Positions 12,826 through 23,297 of a stretch of 64,000 nucleotides of DNA are shown here, one piece after another; positions within the stretch are counted from its first letter, which is position 1; every line of letters starts with the position of its first letter. The position numbers and the translations under genes were made by a program. Source of the stretch: Cordilura impudica (Eukaryota > Arthropoda > Insecta > Diptera > Scathophagidae); the NCBI GenBank assembly GCA_963682025.1, contig OY821518.1, positions 14,032,100 to 14,096,099 on the forward strand, written 5' to 3'. The notes beneath the pieces are model-generated. The model ran no database searches, was not told the origin of the DNA, and was given only the letters and a program-made list of their open reading frames with translations.

Positions 12826-13206
12826 TATATATTAATGGGCTAATTTTATCTTATATTTAATTAAATAATTTTGGTATAAGATTTTCTGTTCTGATATCTA
12901 TGGCAAACAACATAAAATGTTAAGAGTTTTGTTCATATATGAACGATTACAAGTCGGGTAATCAATACAACTTCCTATTTAAAACCTAGGAATTCTGGCG
13001 ATTCTAATAACAAATATTAGATCGTGTGTTTTAAAAACTTTGTTTAAAAAAAAAAATAAATGGCATACAAGTTTTCAGATTTGGCGGAAAATATACTTTT
13101 GATCCGAGTCTATGATTTGGGCTTCACCAAAAAATTAAATCGAAGTTTTATTAAACCAATTGGGAGTAACATGTACGCTAGAAGGTAAAAATTTACATTG
13201 ATACAA
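12826..13206. other. Intergenic DNA with a short repeat shared with 24.6 kb
   Basis: No gene. The stretch about 13130-13195 (GTTTTATTAAACCAATTGG .. AACATGTACGCTAGAAGGT) has a close match at about 24660-24705. These two places therefore share an unidentified repeat, which ends just before the Transib insertion here. Confidence 0.5.
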
Positions 13207-14329
13207 GGGCGCACAGTATTGTACGTTCACATAAAGGGTGACCAAAAGTACTAAACGTTGTCATATCGGGTTTTTATTTGGCATGGGTGCTTTTTTTGAT
13301 GTAAAAAAGCAAAAAAAAAAAAAAAAAAGGTTTATATAAAAAACCTTATAAACTCAAAAAACATTTTCAGCAGCATATTTTATGATTTGCATCGCTTTCC
13401 ATGTTCTTCAGATTAAGTATTTTTTTCATTTTTTTTTCTTATCTCCGTTGCAAGCCATCACTTCGTACATAGCTTAAAAATCCAAGAAAATGCAAGGGTC
13501 CCTCTGGGTCACTTCACTCATTTTTTTAAGATTATAGTTACATTTATAAATTTTAAACGAAATTAAAACCCAAATTTTACCAATTTTTTTTTGCTCCATC
13601 AAACTTGTGCTTTACTTAAATAACGGTTAATAGAATTTATAATATTAATAGGCTAGGCGATTTCTTTTGACTGATGTTTTGTTCTACCGTTTTATCCCGA
13701 TTTTGAGCAAGCGTATATTATTTGAAAGGTATTTCTTTTTAGCCGTTTTGCAGATTTACAGATTTTTAAATTTTTTCCTTTATTTTGAGTAAATTGCATT
13801 TAAAGTCACATTCATAAAATTATACAATGCTATGTATATCTTTATTAAATTTGTTAACGTGTTTGTAATAAAAGTGAGTTTGTTTTTTGTGTTGATTTGT
13901 GAATTGGCTATAATTGATTAGCATACCTTTAGGGTCTTTATTTAATGAAAAAATAAAATTTGCTAGAATTTGCGCTCGAATTTCGAGGGCTAGAATCTGC
14001 TAGTATTGATAAAAGAGAAGGGCTAAAAACAGTGCAGTCACATTACAGAGATGTCGACACCTCACGAAAAAGTTAATTTGCACAGGGTTGCTCCTATATA
14101 TACGCCGAATAAAGGGGTTTTATTTTTCAATCTAGGCTGGGGCAACTGAATTTTTATTGAAAAAAATTTACAGTTTGAAAAGCTTATGTAACTAATCTAT
14201 TCAATATTTTTTAAATATTTTTTAGAGTTTCTTCTAGTTAGAGAATACCAAATAAATGTCACACCTGTTTTTTTTTAAGAATTTAAAAAAAAAATTAATT
14301 TTTGGCCGCTCGCACAACACTGTGGGGCG
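13207..14329. mobile_element. Non-autonomous Transib-type element (13212-14324) with GGGCG target duplications
   Basis: The element starts CACAGTATTGTACG at 13212 and ends with the reverse complement of CACAGTGTTGTGCG at 14324. The 5-bp direct repeat GGGCG flanks it (13207-13211 and 14325-14329). Transib elements are known for CAC(A/T).TG termini matching the RAG heptamer and 5-bp GC-rich target duplications. Inward of both ends lies a CCAAAA block like that in the larger element at 16128-21039. No transposase is encoded. About 370 bp of its 1113 bp is a nested Helitron. Confidence 0.85.
13636..14003 (+). mobile_element. Non-autonomous Helitron, copy 5, nested in the Transib element
   Basis: Runs from TTTATAATATTAATAGGC (first C changed to T) to CTGCTAG, followed by T. 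It lies wholly inside 13212-14324, so it arrived after that insertion. The 3' palindrome is present. Confidence 0.8.
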
Positions 14330-14439
14330 GTCCCATAACAACACGGCCTAACGTATAGATGGCGGCAGTAGTTTGAAAAATATTCTAGTAGCTTAGTATT
14401 CCGTTTACGACTATAAAATATTGGGCGGCATAGTTTAAA

Positions 14440-14950
14440 CGTGGACTTGGCCACGCCAAAAACGGTTACGAAAATCCATAAAATGGTATTGATGATCTTC
14501 GGATGAAGGTAAGTGAACTAGCTGAAATGGTAGGCATTTCGAAATGTGCTATTGCACGCATATTGACCTAAAATTTGAAGATGAGAAAGCTGTCAGTAAG
14601 ATGGGTGCCGTATTTGTTCACCATAGAAGATGTTTTAATAGAGTGTTTGGCAATGTTTTACTGCAATAAAGCCGAGTTTTTGCGTCTATTCCTAACCATG
14701 GATGAGACATGGGTCTACTATTTCACACCTGAGACAAAGGAATAGTCAAAACAGTGGACAGAAATGGGAAAATTGTGTCAAAAGATAGCGAAGACAGTTT
14801 TATCAGTAAACAAGTTTATGGCATCTGATTTTGGGATACGCATGGAATAATTTTTGATTATCTTCAAAGAGGAAAAACAATCAATGGCTAGTACTACAGC
14901 ATTTAAGTGATTAAATTATGGAAAAAAGGCTGCATTTGGCTGAAATAAAT
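14440..14950 (+). pseudogene. Decayed mariner transposase
   Basis: Reading across frames gives pieces typical of mariner transposases: a GRPKTxT-like stretch (VDLATPKTVTKIHKMV), then KVSELAEMVGISK.AIARILT (helix-turn-helix), MRKLSVRWVPYLFT, and TMDETWVYYFTPETKE with the first catalytic Asp. Several stops and frameshifts interrupt it. The second and third Asp motifs are not recognisable, so the 3' half is lost or too diverged. The family normally has about 345 residues. It belongs to a different mariner lineage from the element at 4179-5482. Confidence 0.75.
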
Positions 14951-16122
14951 TAATTAATTTAAAAAAAAATAATCTTATAAATCGTAATCTTTTTGTAGAG
15001 ATTTTAGATTTGCATTTTTCGAATACTGTTGACTATAATTTAAAAAAATTAAAAAAAAACGAGAACAAGTTTTGTCACAATCCCTGCACAAACATACATT
15101 TATATAGTAATTTTGACACCAAGAGTACCCCATGGGTTAATTTTAGTACATAAGTCCAGAATATTATTTTTTTGAATCATTAAAATATTATCAACAAGTT
15201 TTATCGAAATCCTTCCACAAATATATATTATTTCGATATTTTGTTTAAAAAAAATTTAAATCTCCTTAAATTTGACCTTTGACCTTAAATTTAACCTGAA
15301 TTTACTAGATTGAGAACCTATATATCAAGTAGTATAATATTTTTACAAAAGATATTTGAAATATGAAAACACCAAAAGGATGTAGCCTAAAAGTTGAAAA
15401 AGTATGAAAAATCAAATTTTTCTTCAAATCCGCTGAAATAAAAACGCTACTCTCGCCAAATTAAGAACAGGATCCCTATAATATTTGATACTTTTAATCA
15501 CATATATTTTGTTAATAAGACCTTAAAATCCAATCGTTGATTTTGGTAAATTTCTTGCACAAAATTTTTGAAAAAGTAAAATTGGAGATTTTGAAATAGC
15601 TCTAAAAAATACGTACCGTTTTGACATTAATTTAGAACGGCATAACAATAGACGAGATTAAAAAAAAAAACATAAGATCATTTTGGGATCAGGAAAATGG
15701 AAAAATGTTGTTGTTGTAAATTATTTCAATGTCTTTAAAAATGTGAGCCTGATTTACTTAATCAACTGGTCTGCGGCGCATATATTGCCTGGGAAACTTG
15801 ATATAACTTGGCTGTTTTTTAACCGATAATAGATTTTCTTGTTCTATTAAAAAGATAATTTACTCTAGATTAAGGCTTGTTAATTAGTTTAATTGAAACG
15901 CAATTATTATTATCCAAATTTTTGTGAAGAATGATTTTTTTTTTTTGATAATTTTTACATATATATGCATATCTGAACTTTGAACTCAATGAGGGTCCAG
16001 AAACCATTGTCCGATTTCGCTTAAATTTTGCTCACTATAGTGCCACAATAATCCGACCCGCACACCCTAAAATTCGACCAAAAATTTTTTTTTTCATACA
16101 AACAGCTGTCAACCTAGTACGA
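14951..16122. other. AT-rich intergenic DNA, no gene seen
   Basis: Long A and T runs. No coding region or window repeat is recognised. It ends at the target duplication of the large Transib element. Confidence 0.5.
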
Positions 16123-16167
16123 GGGCGCACAGTGGACCATTTGACGAGAAGGCGGTCAAAAATCTAT
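16123..16167 (+). repeat. Left Transib terminus with RSS-like layout and target duplication
   Basis: GGGCG (16123-16127) is followed by heptamer CACAGTG (16128-16134), 21 bases, then TCAAAAATC, an A-rich block in the place of an RSS nonamer. The heptamer match is exact; the nonamer likeness is only approximate. Confidence 0.85.
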
Positions 16168-16387
16168 AACTTTTGATTGGATTGGAACTTTGATATGCGG
16201 TTTTGTTTTTTGTTTGGAAGGTGAGACTTTAGCCTTTAAGTTTTTTTTTATTGTGTTTTTAAATATATCTATATCAATTTTTATGGTAAAGTTATGATAT
16301 ATATAAATTTTGAAATCCAGAAAATTTTTTAACTATATAAAAAAAAAAGTGTAACTTATTGTTAGTGTAATGAAAAAGTACTTTAAA

Positions 16388-19299
16388 TCAACCAATTTTA
16401 GTAAAAAATTTTTCTAAATAACCTTGATTTTCATCTTCTAGAAGTTGTTTAGCTTCTTCGTCTAATTCAATAGAGGTAGTTTTCCATTTTTGACGAATGT
16501 TGGACATATATGGATCTGAAGTGCACAACAGAATAGTGATAAGGTCTTCAGTAGTACAACATCTGGACATTTTCCTTGTGTTGTGCTCGCGAAAGAATCT
16601 GTAGTCTTTATTCCTTTTTTCTTGCGCTTCTTCAGCTAGATCTCCTATTGATAGCAGATTGTTTTGAATTATTTGTTCCCCATGGTCAAAAATGTTATGA
16701 ACGGTGGATGGCATATATCTCCAAGAGTATTTTTCATTATAAAGTATATCTGTTTTATTGGCGTACTCTCCAAATTTCTTTGCATTTATCTTTCTGCTGC
16801 ATGTTAGAACTTGTAATAAGATTTTGAATTAATTCAAGATTTACACCTGTGATAGATACTGCAGTTTCTGGATCGGAAAAAGTTTCCTTTTAGTATTTCC
16901 ATCATTTGTGTTTCCTTCCCCTTTTGGTTTTGGTTGGTCGATTACGAGGCCTAGCTGTAGATATTTTTGTTGAATTTGTTTTTTTTTTTGCTTTCTTTTT
17001 TCTTCATTTTCTTTGTTTTTTCCAAGGTTCAGAAAATACACACATGAAACACACAATGTTCTGTTCAAAAGCAGCCAACACATATCTTTATTTTCATATC
17101 AATTATGTGCATTTCTAAATTTTCTACGGTGCCCAACACAACCATGACTGTGTTCGTTTTAATATTTCGTTATTTACACGAACATTTTTGTATCACGTAC
17201 TTTTTGTTTCAATCACACATAAACCACACATTTTTGAGTGTTGCATTATTTGAAGTTCATTTTCTGGTACGTGTGCTGAAAAAAAAAACAGAACATGTAC
17301 AATAAACAGGTTCGAGTTCAGTTATATTTTAAGTCGTGTTGTGGCTCGTGTACTAAGAAAAAACAGAACATGTACAATAAACAGGTTCGAGTTCAGTTAT
17401 ATTTTAAACACGACTTTAAACACGACTTAAAATATAACTGAACTCGAACCTGTTTATTGTACATGTTCTGTTTTTTCTTAGTACACGTGCCACAACACGA
17501 CTTAAAATATAACTGAACTCGAACCTGTTTATTGTACATGTTCTGTTTTTTTTTTTTCAGTACACGTACCAGAACGTGAACTTCAAATAAAGCAACACTC
17601 AAAAATGTGTGGTTTATGTGTGATTGAAACAAAAAGTACGTGATACAAAAATGTTCGTGTAAATAACGAAATATTGAAACGAACACAGTCATGATTGTGT
17701 TGGGCACCGAAGAAAATTTAAAAACAAACATAATTGATATGAAAATAAAAATATGTGTGTGTTGGTCTAAGTTATGTTTGTTTACATATATGTATGTACG
17801 AGTTTTTTATTCAGTGTGTGTTTTTTTCTGAACTCTGGTTTTTTCTCACTGTTTCGCCTAACGGACCAAATTCTAAATCATAACCCAATTTAAGAATATG
17901 CTCTATGAAACGTATTTTAGCATGAAGAGGGGACATTCCAAATTCGTAGGCTTCCTTAAAACTATCGTCTTCTGGTGGGGGTTGGCTTAATTGACTTGAT
18001 GTCTTTTGGCATATAATGCAGTTTGACGTTGACTTTGTTCCAGTTAAAGCTTGTGCAACTTTTCCATCAATCCTTGTGAGACACATTTTAAAATGTACTT
18101 CAATTTCTTGGTCATCAAATTTAAATATTACTGGTTGAAGTTCCTTAATTTGATCTTTTATTTTTTGAACTTCTTCAGTTATGACATCTTTGGTTTCCTT
18201 TTTGAATGCAAATTTTATTGGTCTGCAATACTTTGTTGAAGAAGGAATTTCATTTTTCCATATATCAATTTCTGTTGGTCTACTAGTTGACGGCCCTAAG
18301 ACGCTATACCTTTTTGTTAAGCGCAATGGAACGAAAGATACCATAAATAAATTAGCATCTGATGAATTTTCGGCATTAAATTGCTTGTATTGTTTCTGAC
18401 CGGAGGATCCATTACATCACCACTTAGAAATTAAAGTAATGCTGCCATTACCAATTTTTTTTTAAATGATCAGTATCAAGCGTATTTAGCAATCGTTCTG
18501 CAGTATGTTCAAGGAGATCTTGCAATTTTATTTCTGCTGATGTTGAAGTGACACTAATAGCAGATTGTGAAGGTAAGCATTGTTTTTTGGCAGAAACTAA
18601 ATCTCGATACTCTGGAAAAGTCCCATAATTCTTTTCATTGGTTCGCTTCCGCAATTCCTTATATTGATTTTTGGTCAATTTCAAATCCAAAAATAGGGCG
18701 AACGCGTCTTCCGGCGTAAATTTCTTATCCTCAATTGGTGTAGGAATGCTTTTCAAAATCCTCTTTGTGCGCCTTAGGCTCGCTTCTACTATTTTTTCAA
18801 TTATTTCAATTTTATTTTTTTTATTTTGGGTTGGTTGAATTTAGTGCAAAAATGAATCCTTAATAATTCTTTGAGAAATTTCTTCATTGATATTCTCCAG
18901 CTTGCGCCTTCGAGATCTTTCACTACATCCATCAATTGGTTTTGCTGGTCGACCCTTTTTTCCACTTTCGTTGGCAGTTGTAGATGCATTCTTAAAAATA
19001 AGTTCCTTTATTAACCAGTCTTGGTAACGTTTGTACATCTTTGCCTTGCTATGAGAGCATTCAATGTACCGTCTTTTCAAATTCGATGCAAAATTAGTAA
19101 TTTTTCCTTTGTGCATTTCAATGTCTTCTAGGTTACAATTCTTAAAGAAGTCGTTGCTCACTATGTGCAAAATTACATCGTCTAAATCATTTCGTTGAAA
19201 ATAAATATCTGCCAGATCTCTGTAACAGTACTTAGCCATTGCACAAATTGTAATGAATAATAATTGTGGAAACATTATTATAAATACTCTTTCTTGCAA
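16388..19299 (-). pseudogene. Transib transposase (RAG1 core homologue), degenerate
   Basis: The protein is spread over several frames on the minus strand. N-terminal part (18841-19299): a GKKGRPAKPID basic stretch. Next (18448-18801): LTKNQYKELRKRTNEK and a TSAEIKLQDLLEHTAERLL segment. Then (18470-17811) ISKW*CNGSSGQKQYKQF, where related proteins as I recall them read WGCDGSSGQ, matching the first catalytic Asp of RAG1. Here that Asp is Asn (18411-18413) and the preceding Gly is a stop (18417-18419). A CIIC pair follows, like the zinc CxxC of RAG1, then FGMSPLHAKIRFIEHIL. After the palindrome insertion the frame continues with GLVIDQPKPKGEGNTNDGNT, and the last part (16388-16714) has LAEEAQEKRNKDYRFFREH, the counterpart of the RAG1 C-terminal Glu region. 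A T9 run at 18455-18463 and a site near 16790 shift the frame. Inactive. Confidence 0.85.
17015..17845. mobile_element. hAT-like foldback element (17023-17837) inserted in the Transib gene
   Basis: The 8-bp sequence GTTTTTTC occurs directly before (17015-17022) and after (17838-17845) an 815-bp palindrome. The ends read CAAGGTTCAGAAAATACACA and, inverted, CAGAGTTCAGAAAAAAACAC. Nearly the whole element is two inverted arms (about 17023-17407 and 17427-17837) around a 19-base centre. Each arm holds two copies of a block containing CAGAACATGTACAATAAACA and GTTCGAGTTCAG. An 8-bp duplication and CAG-type ends are hAT features. Removing the element and one duplication rejoins the Transib reading frame exactly (..VRKN|KENEEKR..), which supports the boundaries. 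No protein is encoded; open frames in it are palindrome artefacts. Confidence 0.88.
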
Positions 19300-19667
19300 T
19301 TATGTAAAATAAAAGTTTTTATCTTTTACTACCACTTTTAGAAGCATAAAAAACCCACACCCTAACCCCTTTTAAAAGGTGAAGCATACCTGCTCATATC
19401 TTAAAGGGCTATGTCGCAATAGTTTTTTTTTTACCATTTACCTGTTATTTAAATTGTTTCCCATTTTGTCAGGTATTTAAACTATATAACTCTAATTCAG
19501 ACTATTAATGTTCTTGAAAGATACCTATGTAAATGTACCTGTAACAATTAAGCGCATTATATATCAACCCTTTTTTATAACTATATAACAACTCCTGACA
19601 ACTCTACCGACACGCAAAAAAATACACCGTGGTGCACCGGTACGACCAACTTTTGTATTCATAACAC

Positions 19668-19810
19668 TCAGACGGACGGACGGACATCGTTTAATCGACT
19701 CAGAAAGTGTTTTTGAGTCGATCCGTATAATAAAAGATGAATAAAGGTTCAATATTTTTGGCAGTTACAAACATCACCTCAAACTTAATATCTCCTAACC
19801 ACATAGTGGA
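19668..19810 (-). mobile_element. DINE-1-like element, 5' fragment
   Basis: Contains the CAGACGGACGGACGGACATC microsatellite, the CGACTCAGAAAGTG block and the terminal ACCACATAGTGG of the DINE-like family. The rest of the element is missing. It lies inside the Transib element upstream of its gene. Confidence 0.65.
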
Positions 19811-19929
19811 CAACTTTTGTATTCAAAAATTTTGCAGAAAATATCTAACCTTGGGTCAGAAAAATTGTTCTGCTGCACACGAGCGGAAACTGGCGGGTGT
19901 ATAATGGGGTATAGGAGTATAGGGGAGGG

Positions 19930-20145
19930 TTCGGACTATAGAAGAGTGCAAGATTTTTTTCTGACTGCTTTTGACTGGCAGGAGTTATGCTCTATTAAGT
20001 TGGAGATTTTCGGAAAATTTGGACATTTTTTAAAAAAAAAATTTTTTTTTTTAAATTCGGACTATAGAAGATTTTTTCTGACTGCTTTTGACTGGCAGGA
20101 GTTATGCTCTATTAAGTAGGAGATTTTCGGAAAATTTGGACATTT
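19930..20145 (+). repeat. Tandem duplication, about 126-bp period
   Basis: A block starting TTCGGACTATAGAAG and containing CTGACTGCTTTTGACTGGCA and GGAGATTTTCGGAAAATTTG occurs at 19930-20024 and again at 20056-20145. The copies are nearly identical, separated by an A/T run. This is a recent local duplication within the Transib element. Confidence 0.85.
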
Positions 20146-20184
20146 AGATGACTCAGTGATTTTATATTTTTAACATTAATCCAG

Positions 20185-20738
20185 CTATCTCACATCACAC
20201 TGCAAGTTCGAAAAACTCAATACACTCACATTTTTTTTACTAATACACACACATTTTCCGCAGTGGTCACACTAATGCCATCAAATATTTCGTGCGAGTA
20301 GTGGCTGACACTAACAATGATTAATGTTACCCTGTTATAAATTTAATGCAAATTTACTGGATTCTGCAAAATTGTAATTAAAGTTTTAACTTGTTAAATC
20401 TATTATTATGATTTATTTCTTGAAATGCGCATATAGAAACGCAATTTTGTTAATTATAGAGCATAAATATGATTAACTATTATTAAAATAAAACTAATAA
20501 TAATAAGTGTAAACATTTTCCCTCAAACATGCACCTGTATAATAAACTCGGTAACTCTATTTAAAAAAAAATAAGAGAGAGAAGTAAACAAATTTTTTCA
20601 AGTTTACGCTTCGACAACATTTTAAAAATTGCAGTCAGATGTGTGAGCACAAAATTTAATGGCGATGGATTCGACTAATTCAAACAATTTTTCGTTGATA
20701 ATACGTACACAACGATTTTACAGTGTGATATGAGATAG
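20185..20738. mobile_element. Small element with inverted ends nested in Transib
   Basis: CTATCTCACATCACACTG at the left is matched by the inverted CTATCTCATATCACACTG at the right (17 of 18). The interior is non-coding. Target duplications were not identified. A related CTGTGATATAGTTGAGATAG occurs just outside at about 20894. Confidence 0.5.
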
Positions 20739-21002
20739 GGGGGTAATAGTATGGAAGCCACAAAATTATACAAAATTTATTTCACTTCAAAATCTTTTAA
20801 ATCAAAAAAGTTACAGTCATTCAAAATTAAAAATTCACAAAGAAATTTTTAATTTTAGCAAAATACTGAGAAAGCCCATTTTCGAAGACCCTGTTCGCTG
20901 TGATATAGTTGAGATAGAGTCGCAATTTTTTGGCTCCCCAGGCTTACTAGTATTTACTTTAAAATGAATGACATAACTTTAAAATCGGCAAGAAAAAAAA
21001 AT

Positions 21003-21044
21003 GATTTTTGGCCGCCTTCTCAAAATATGGTCCACTGTGGGGCG
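21003..21044 (-). repeat. Right Transib terminus with RSS-like layout and target duplication
   Basis: Read inward on the minus strand: CACAGTG (21033-21039), 21 bases, then CCAAAAATC. GGGCG at 21040-21044 is the matching copy of the target duplication. This end differs from the left one mainly in the middle of the spacer. Confidence 0.85.
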
Positions 21045-21084
21045 GTTCTAAAAGTTCTTAGCCTAGCAATGAAAGAGAAAAGTT

Positions 21085-23178
21085 AGGTTTTCAAAACTAT
21101 TTTTATTTTTCAATATAATCTCCTAAAACCTCAATACACTTAGGCCAACGCTTATCTAGCAATTCTATCCCTTGATTAAAATAGTTTTCCTCAAGGTCTT
21201 CAAAGTAGTGGTTTACAGCTGTAATTGCATCTTCATTTGAGGTAAAACGCTTGCCAGCAAGGAATTTTTTTTAGATTTGGGAACAGGTAAAAGTCACTGG
21301 GCGCTTAATCGGGAAAACAAGGTGGGTGGTCAAGCAACTTGTACTTTAATTCGTTGAATTTAGCCATTGTTAAAACAATCTTGCGTTGTCTTGATGAAAA
21401 ATTATATTTTTTTTTGTAAGCACGGACGTTTTTCTCGAATTTTTACATTTAATTGATCCAAAAGCAAGAACGTTTTTCTCGAATTTTTACATTTAATTGA
21501 TCCAAAAGGTTGCAATAGTACTCTGAATTTATTGTTTTACCCTTTTGCAAACAGTCGATCAATAAAATACCTTTGAAGTCCCAAAAAACCGTTGCCATAA
21601 CCTTACCAGCCAATTGAATTGTTTTTGTCTTGTTATGCTCCTAAAGGAGCTGAAACTAAACAAATAAAAAAAAAACCGGCTTTGCCTATTCTGTTTTAGC
21701 GCTGGCAAGCGCTGTCAATCGACGCCCAAACGGCGTCAATGTAGCTGTGGAAAAATAAAAAAAAAATAAACAAAACCCGATTCCGTACCAAACAGTGCGG
21801 CCTCTAGTTTTCATCTGCTGCCGTTATGCACTGTTTCTTCTTTATTTATACAAAAATCTTAATATTAACTTATGAAAATTAAATTAATTGAAAGAAAATA
21901 AACAAACATACAAAGTAACAAAGAAATAAAATATCAGCAATAATATAGAATGAAAAAAAAAACAAACATTGACCATAACGCAATGCAGTTCATGGCCATG
22001 GCATACTTAAATAGTTAACTAATCAATAACAAAAAGAAAACAAATAATAATATCGCAAATACCGTGGGAAAAACAAAAAGACATACGTTAACATTTAATA
22101 TACGCGGAAAAGAAAATTAAGTCAATGTTATTGCTAAAAATTGCAATAACAGAAAATTGCGATACAAAAAAAAAACTCTAAAAAAAAAGAATACAAACCA
22201 ACGCATGGTAACCGAAAAAAATAAACAGCACAACACCTGTCAATGCGGAACAATATCGTATTGCTCCACATTGAAGGTGACAAAAAATTCAAACATAAGC
22301 AAATGAGCCAATGTACGTTACCATGCTAAATTGGGTTGTATGTATGTTTCTTGAAAGAAAACATTTAATAATTACGCTCGAGAAAAATCGATCGTTATTA
22401 ATTAAATGAATTTATATTTCAGTTATGGTTGTTTGCGGTATTATTATTGTTTCTGTTATGTTATATTTTATTCTAATATTATTATTATTATTATTACTAT
22501 TATTGTTATTATTATTATTATTATTATTACTATAATTATTATTTTTATACACGTTGTTATATTCTCTATATTAAATTTAAACGGATCTTATACTATTCTT
22601 GTACAATTGTAATCTACACCCTATACGTGTGAAACCATGTTTCACAACAGTCTTCCTTGGGGCTCTTCCTCCAGCTTCAGTCCATTGCTTGAATTGTTCT
22701 TTTGTCTCTGGAGTGTAGTGGTGGATCCATGTCTCATCAGCAGTTACATTACATTTTTCTTAAAACAATCCAAACAATCTTGAGAAATTTTCATTCGTAT
22801 GCGTTTTTTGTCGACCGTTAACAAATGCGGCACCCATCTTACAGAAAGCTTTTTCATCTTTAGTTCTTCATGCTAAATTAAATGGACTCGATCATTTGAG
22901 ATGCCCATGATATTAGCTATTTCGCGCACTTTTATTCGTCGATCATCTAATACCATATCATGCACTTTGGCTACGATTCCTGTTGTTGTTGCTGTTTTTG
23001 GACGTCCACTGCGTGGTTCATCTTCAATGAACCCAACCAACAGCAACCCAATTTTTACTGTTGCATATGAAAGAGCACTTTCACCTAACACATTCACCAT
23101 ATCATTATAAATTTCTTGTCCCGATAAACCTTTTTTATGTAAATATTTAATGACACCACGAATTTCGCATTTTTCCAT
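21085..23178 (-). pseudogene. Mariner transposase split by an insertion
   Basis: The N-terminal half (about 22620-23178) opens MEKCEIRGVIKYLHKKGLSG and has ESALSYATVK, the DEPRSGRPKTATT linker, VREIANIMGISNDRVH and LSVRWVPHLLT. It also has DETWIHHYTPETKEQF with the first catalytic Asp, then GGRAPRKTVV. The C-terminal half (about 21085-21640) has TIQLAGKVMATVFWDFKGIL, INSEYYCNLLDQLNVKIREK and a final YFEDLEENYFNQGIELLDKR-like end. About 0.98 kb of unrelated DNA separates the halves. The first half has a stop after RVHLI, and the second a 43-bp direct duplication (from about 21425) that destroys the region leading to the second Asp. Total length fits the usual 345 or so residues. This is a classic Mos1/irritans-type mariner; terminal inverted repeats were not confidently found. 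Confidence 0.85.
21640..22620. repeat. AT-rich insertion inside the mariner gene, with ATT microsatellite
   Basis: About 0.98 kb between the two mariner halves. It includes a short GC-richer start (near 21675-21755), A-rich DNA and an ATT repeat tract at about 22470-22550. It could be another transposon or captured host DNA; no terminal repeats or coding motifs were recognised. Confidence 0.5.
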
Positions 23179-23297
23179 TGTAAAAAAAAACCGCGGATGC
23201 GTCTTTTTTGAACATCTGTTTCTATATGAAGGAGTTGCCAGATCGAAACGAAATTTAACATGTGTTCATAGCAGAGATGGAACTTTCCAAAACACTA

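Larger units (their letters stand above)
16128..21039 (-). mobile_element. Transib DNA transposon (RAG1-related), complete ends, decayed gene
   Basis: This 4912-bp element starts CACAGTGGACCATTTGACGA at 16128 and ends with the reverse complement of CACAGTGGACCATATTTTGA at 21039. Both ends continue GAGAAGGCGG(T/C)CAAAAATC. The first seven bases equal the consensus V(D)J heptamer CACAGTG. GGGCG at 16123-16127 and 21040-21044 is the 5-bp target duplication, as expected for Transib. A minus-strand transposase related to RAG1 fills 16388-19299. Later insertions lie inside it: a hAT-like palindrome (17023-17837), a DINE-like fragment (19668-19810) and a small inverted-repeat element (20185-20738). 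Without these it would be about 3.4 kb. Confidence 0.9.

Noticed and set aside
16128..16167. Possible real V(D)J recombination signal
   Set aside because: Insects have no V(D)J recombination; the heptamer belongs to a transposon end with a target duplication.
17393..17731. Open frame of 112 codons in the palindrome
   Set aside because: It reads through an inverted repeat and its mirror image appears on the other strand (17105-17305).
22406..22612. Ile-rich open frame
   Set aside because: Translation of an ATT microsatellite.
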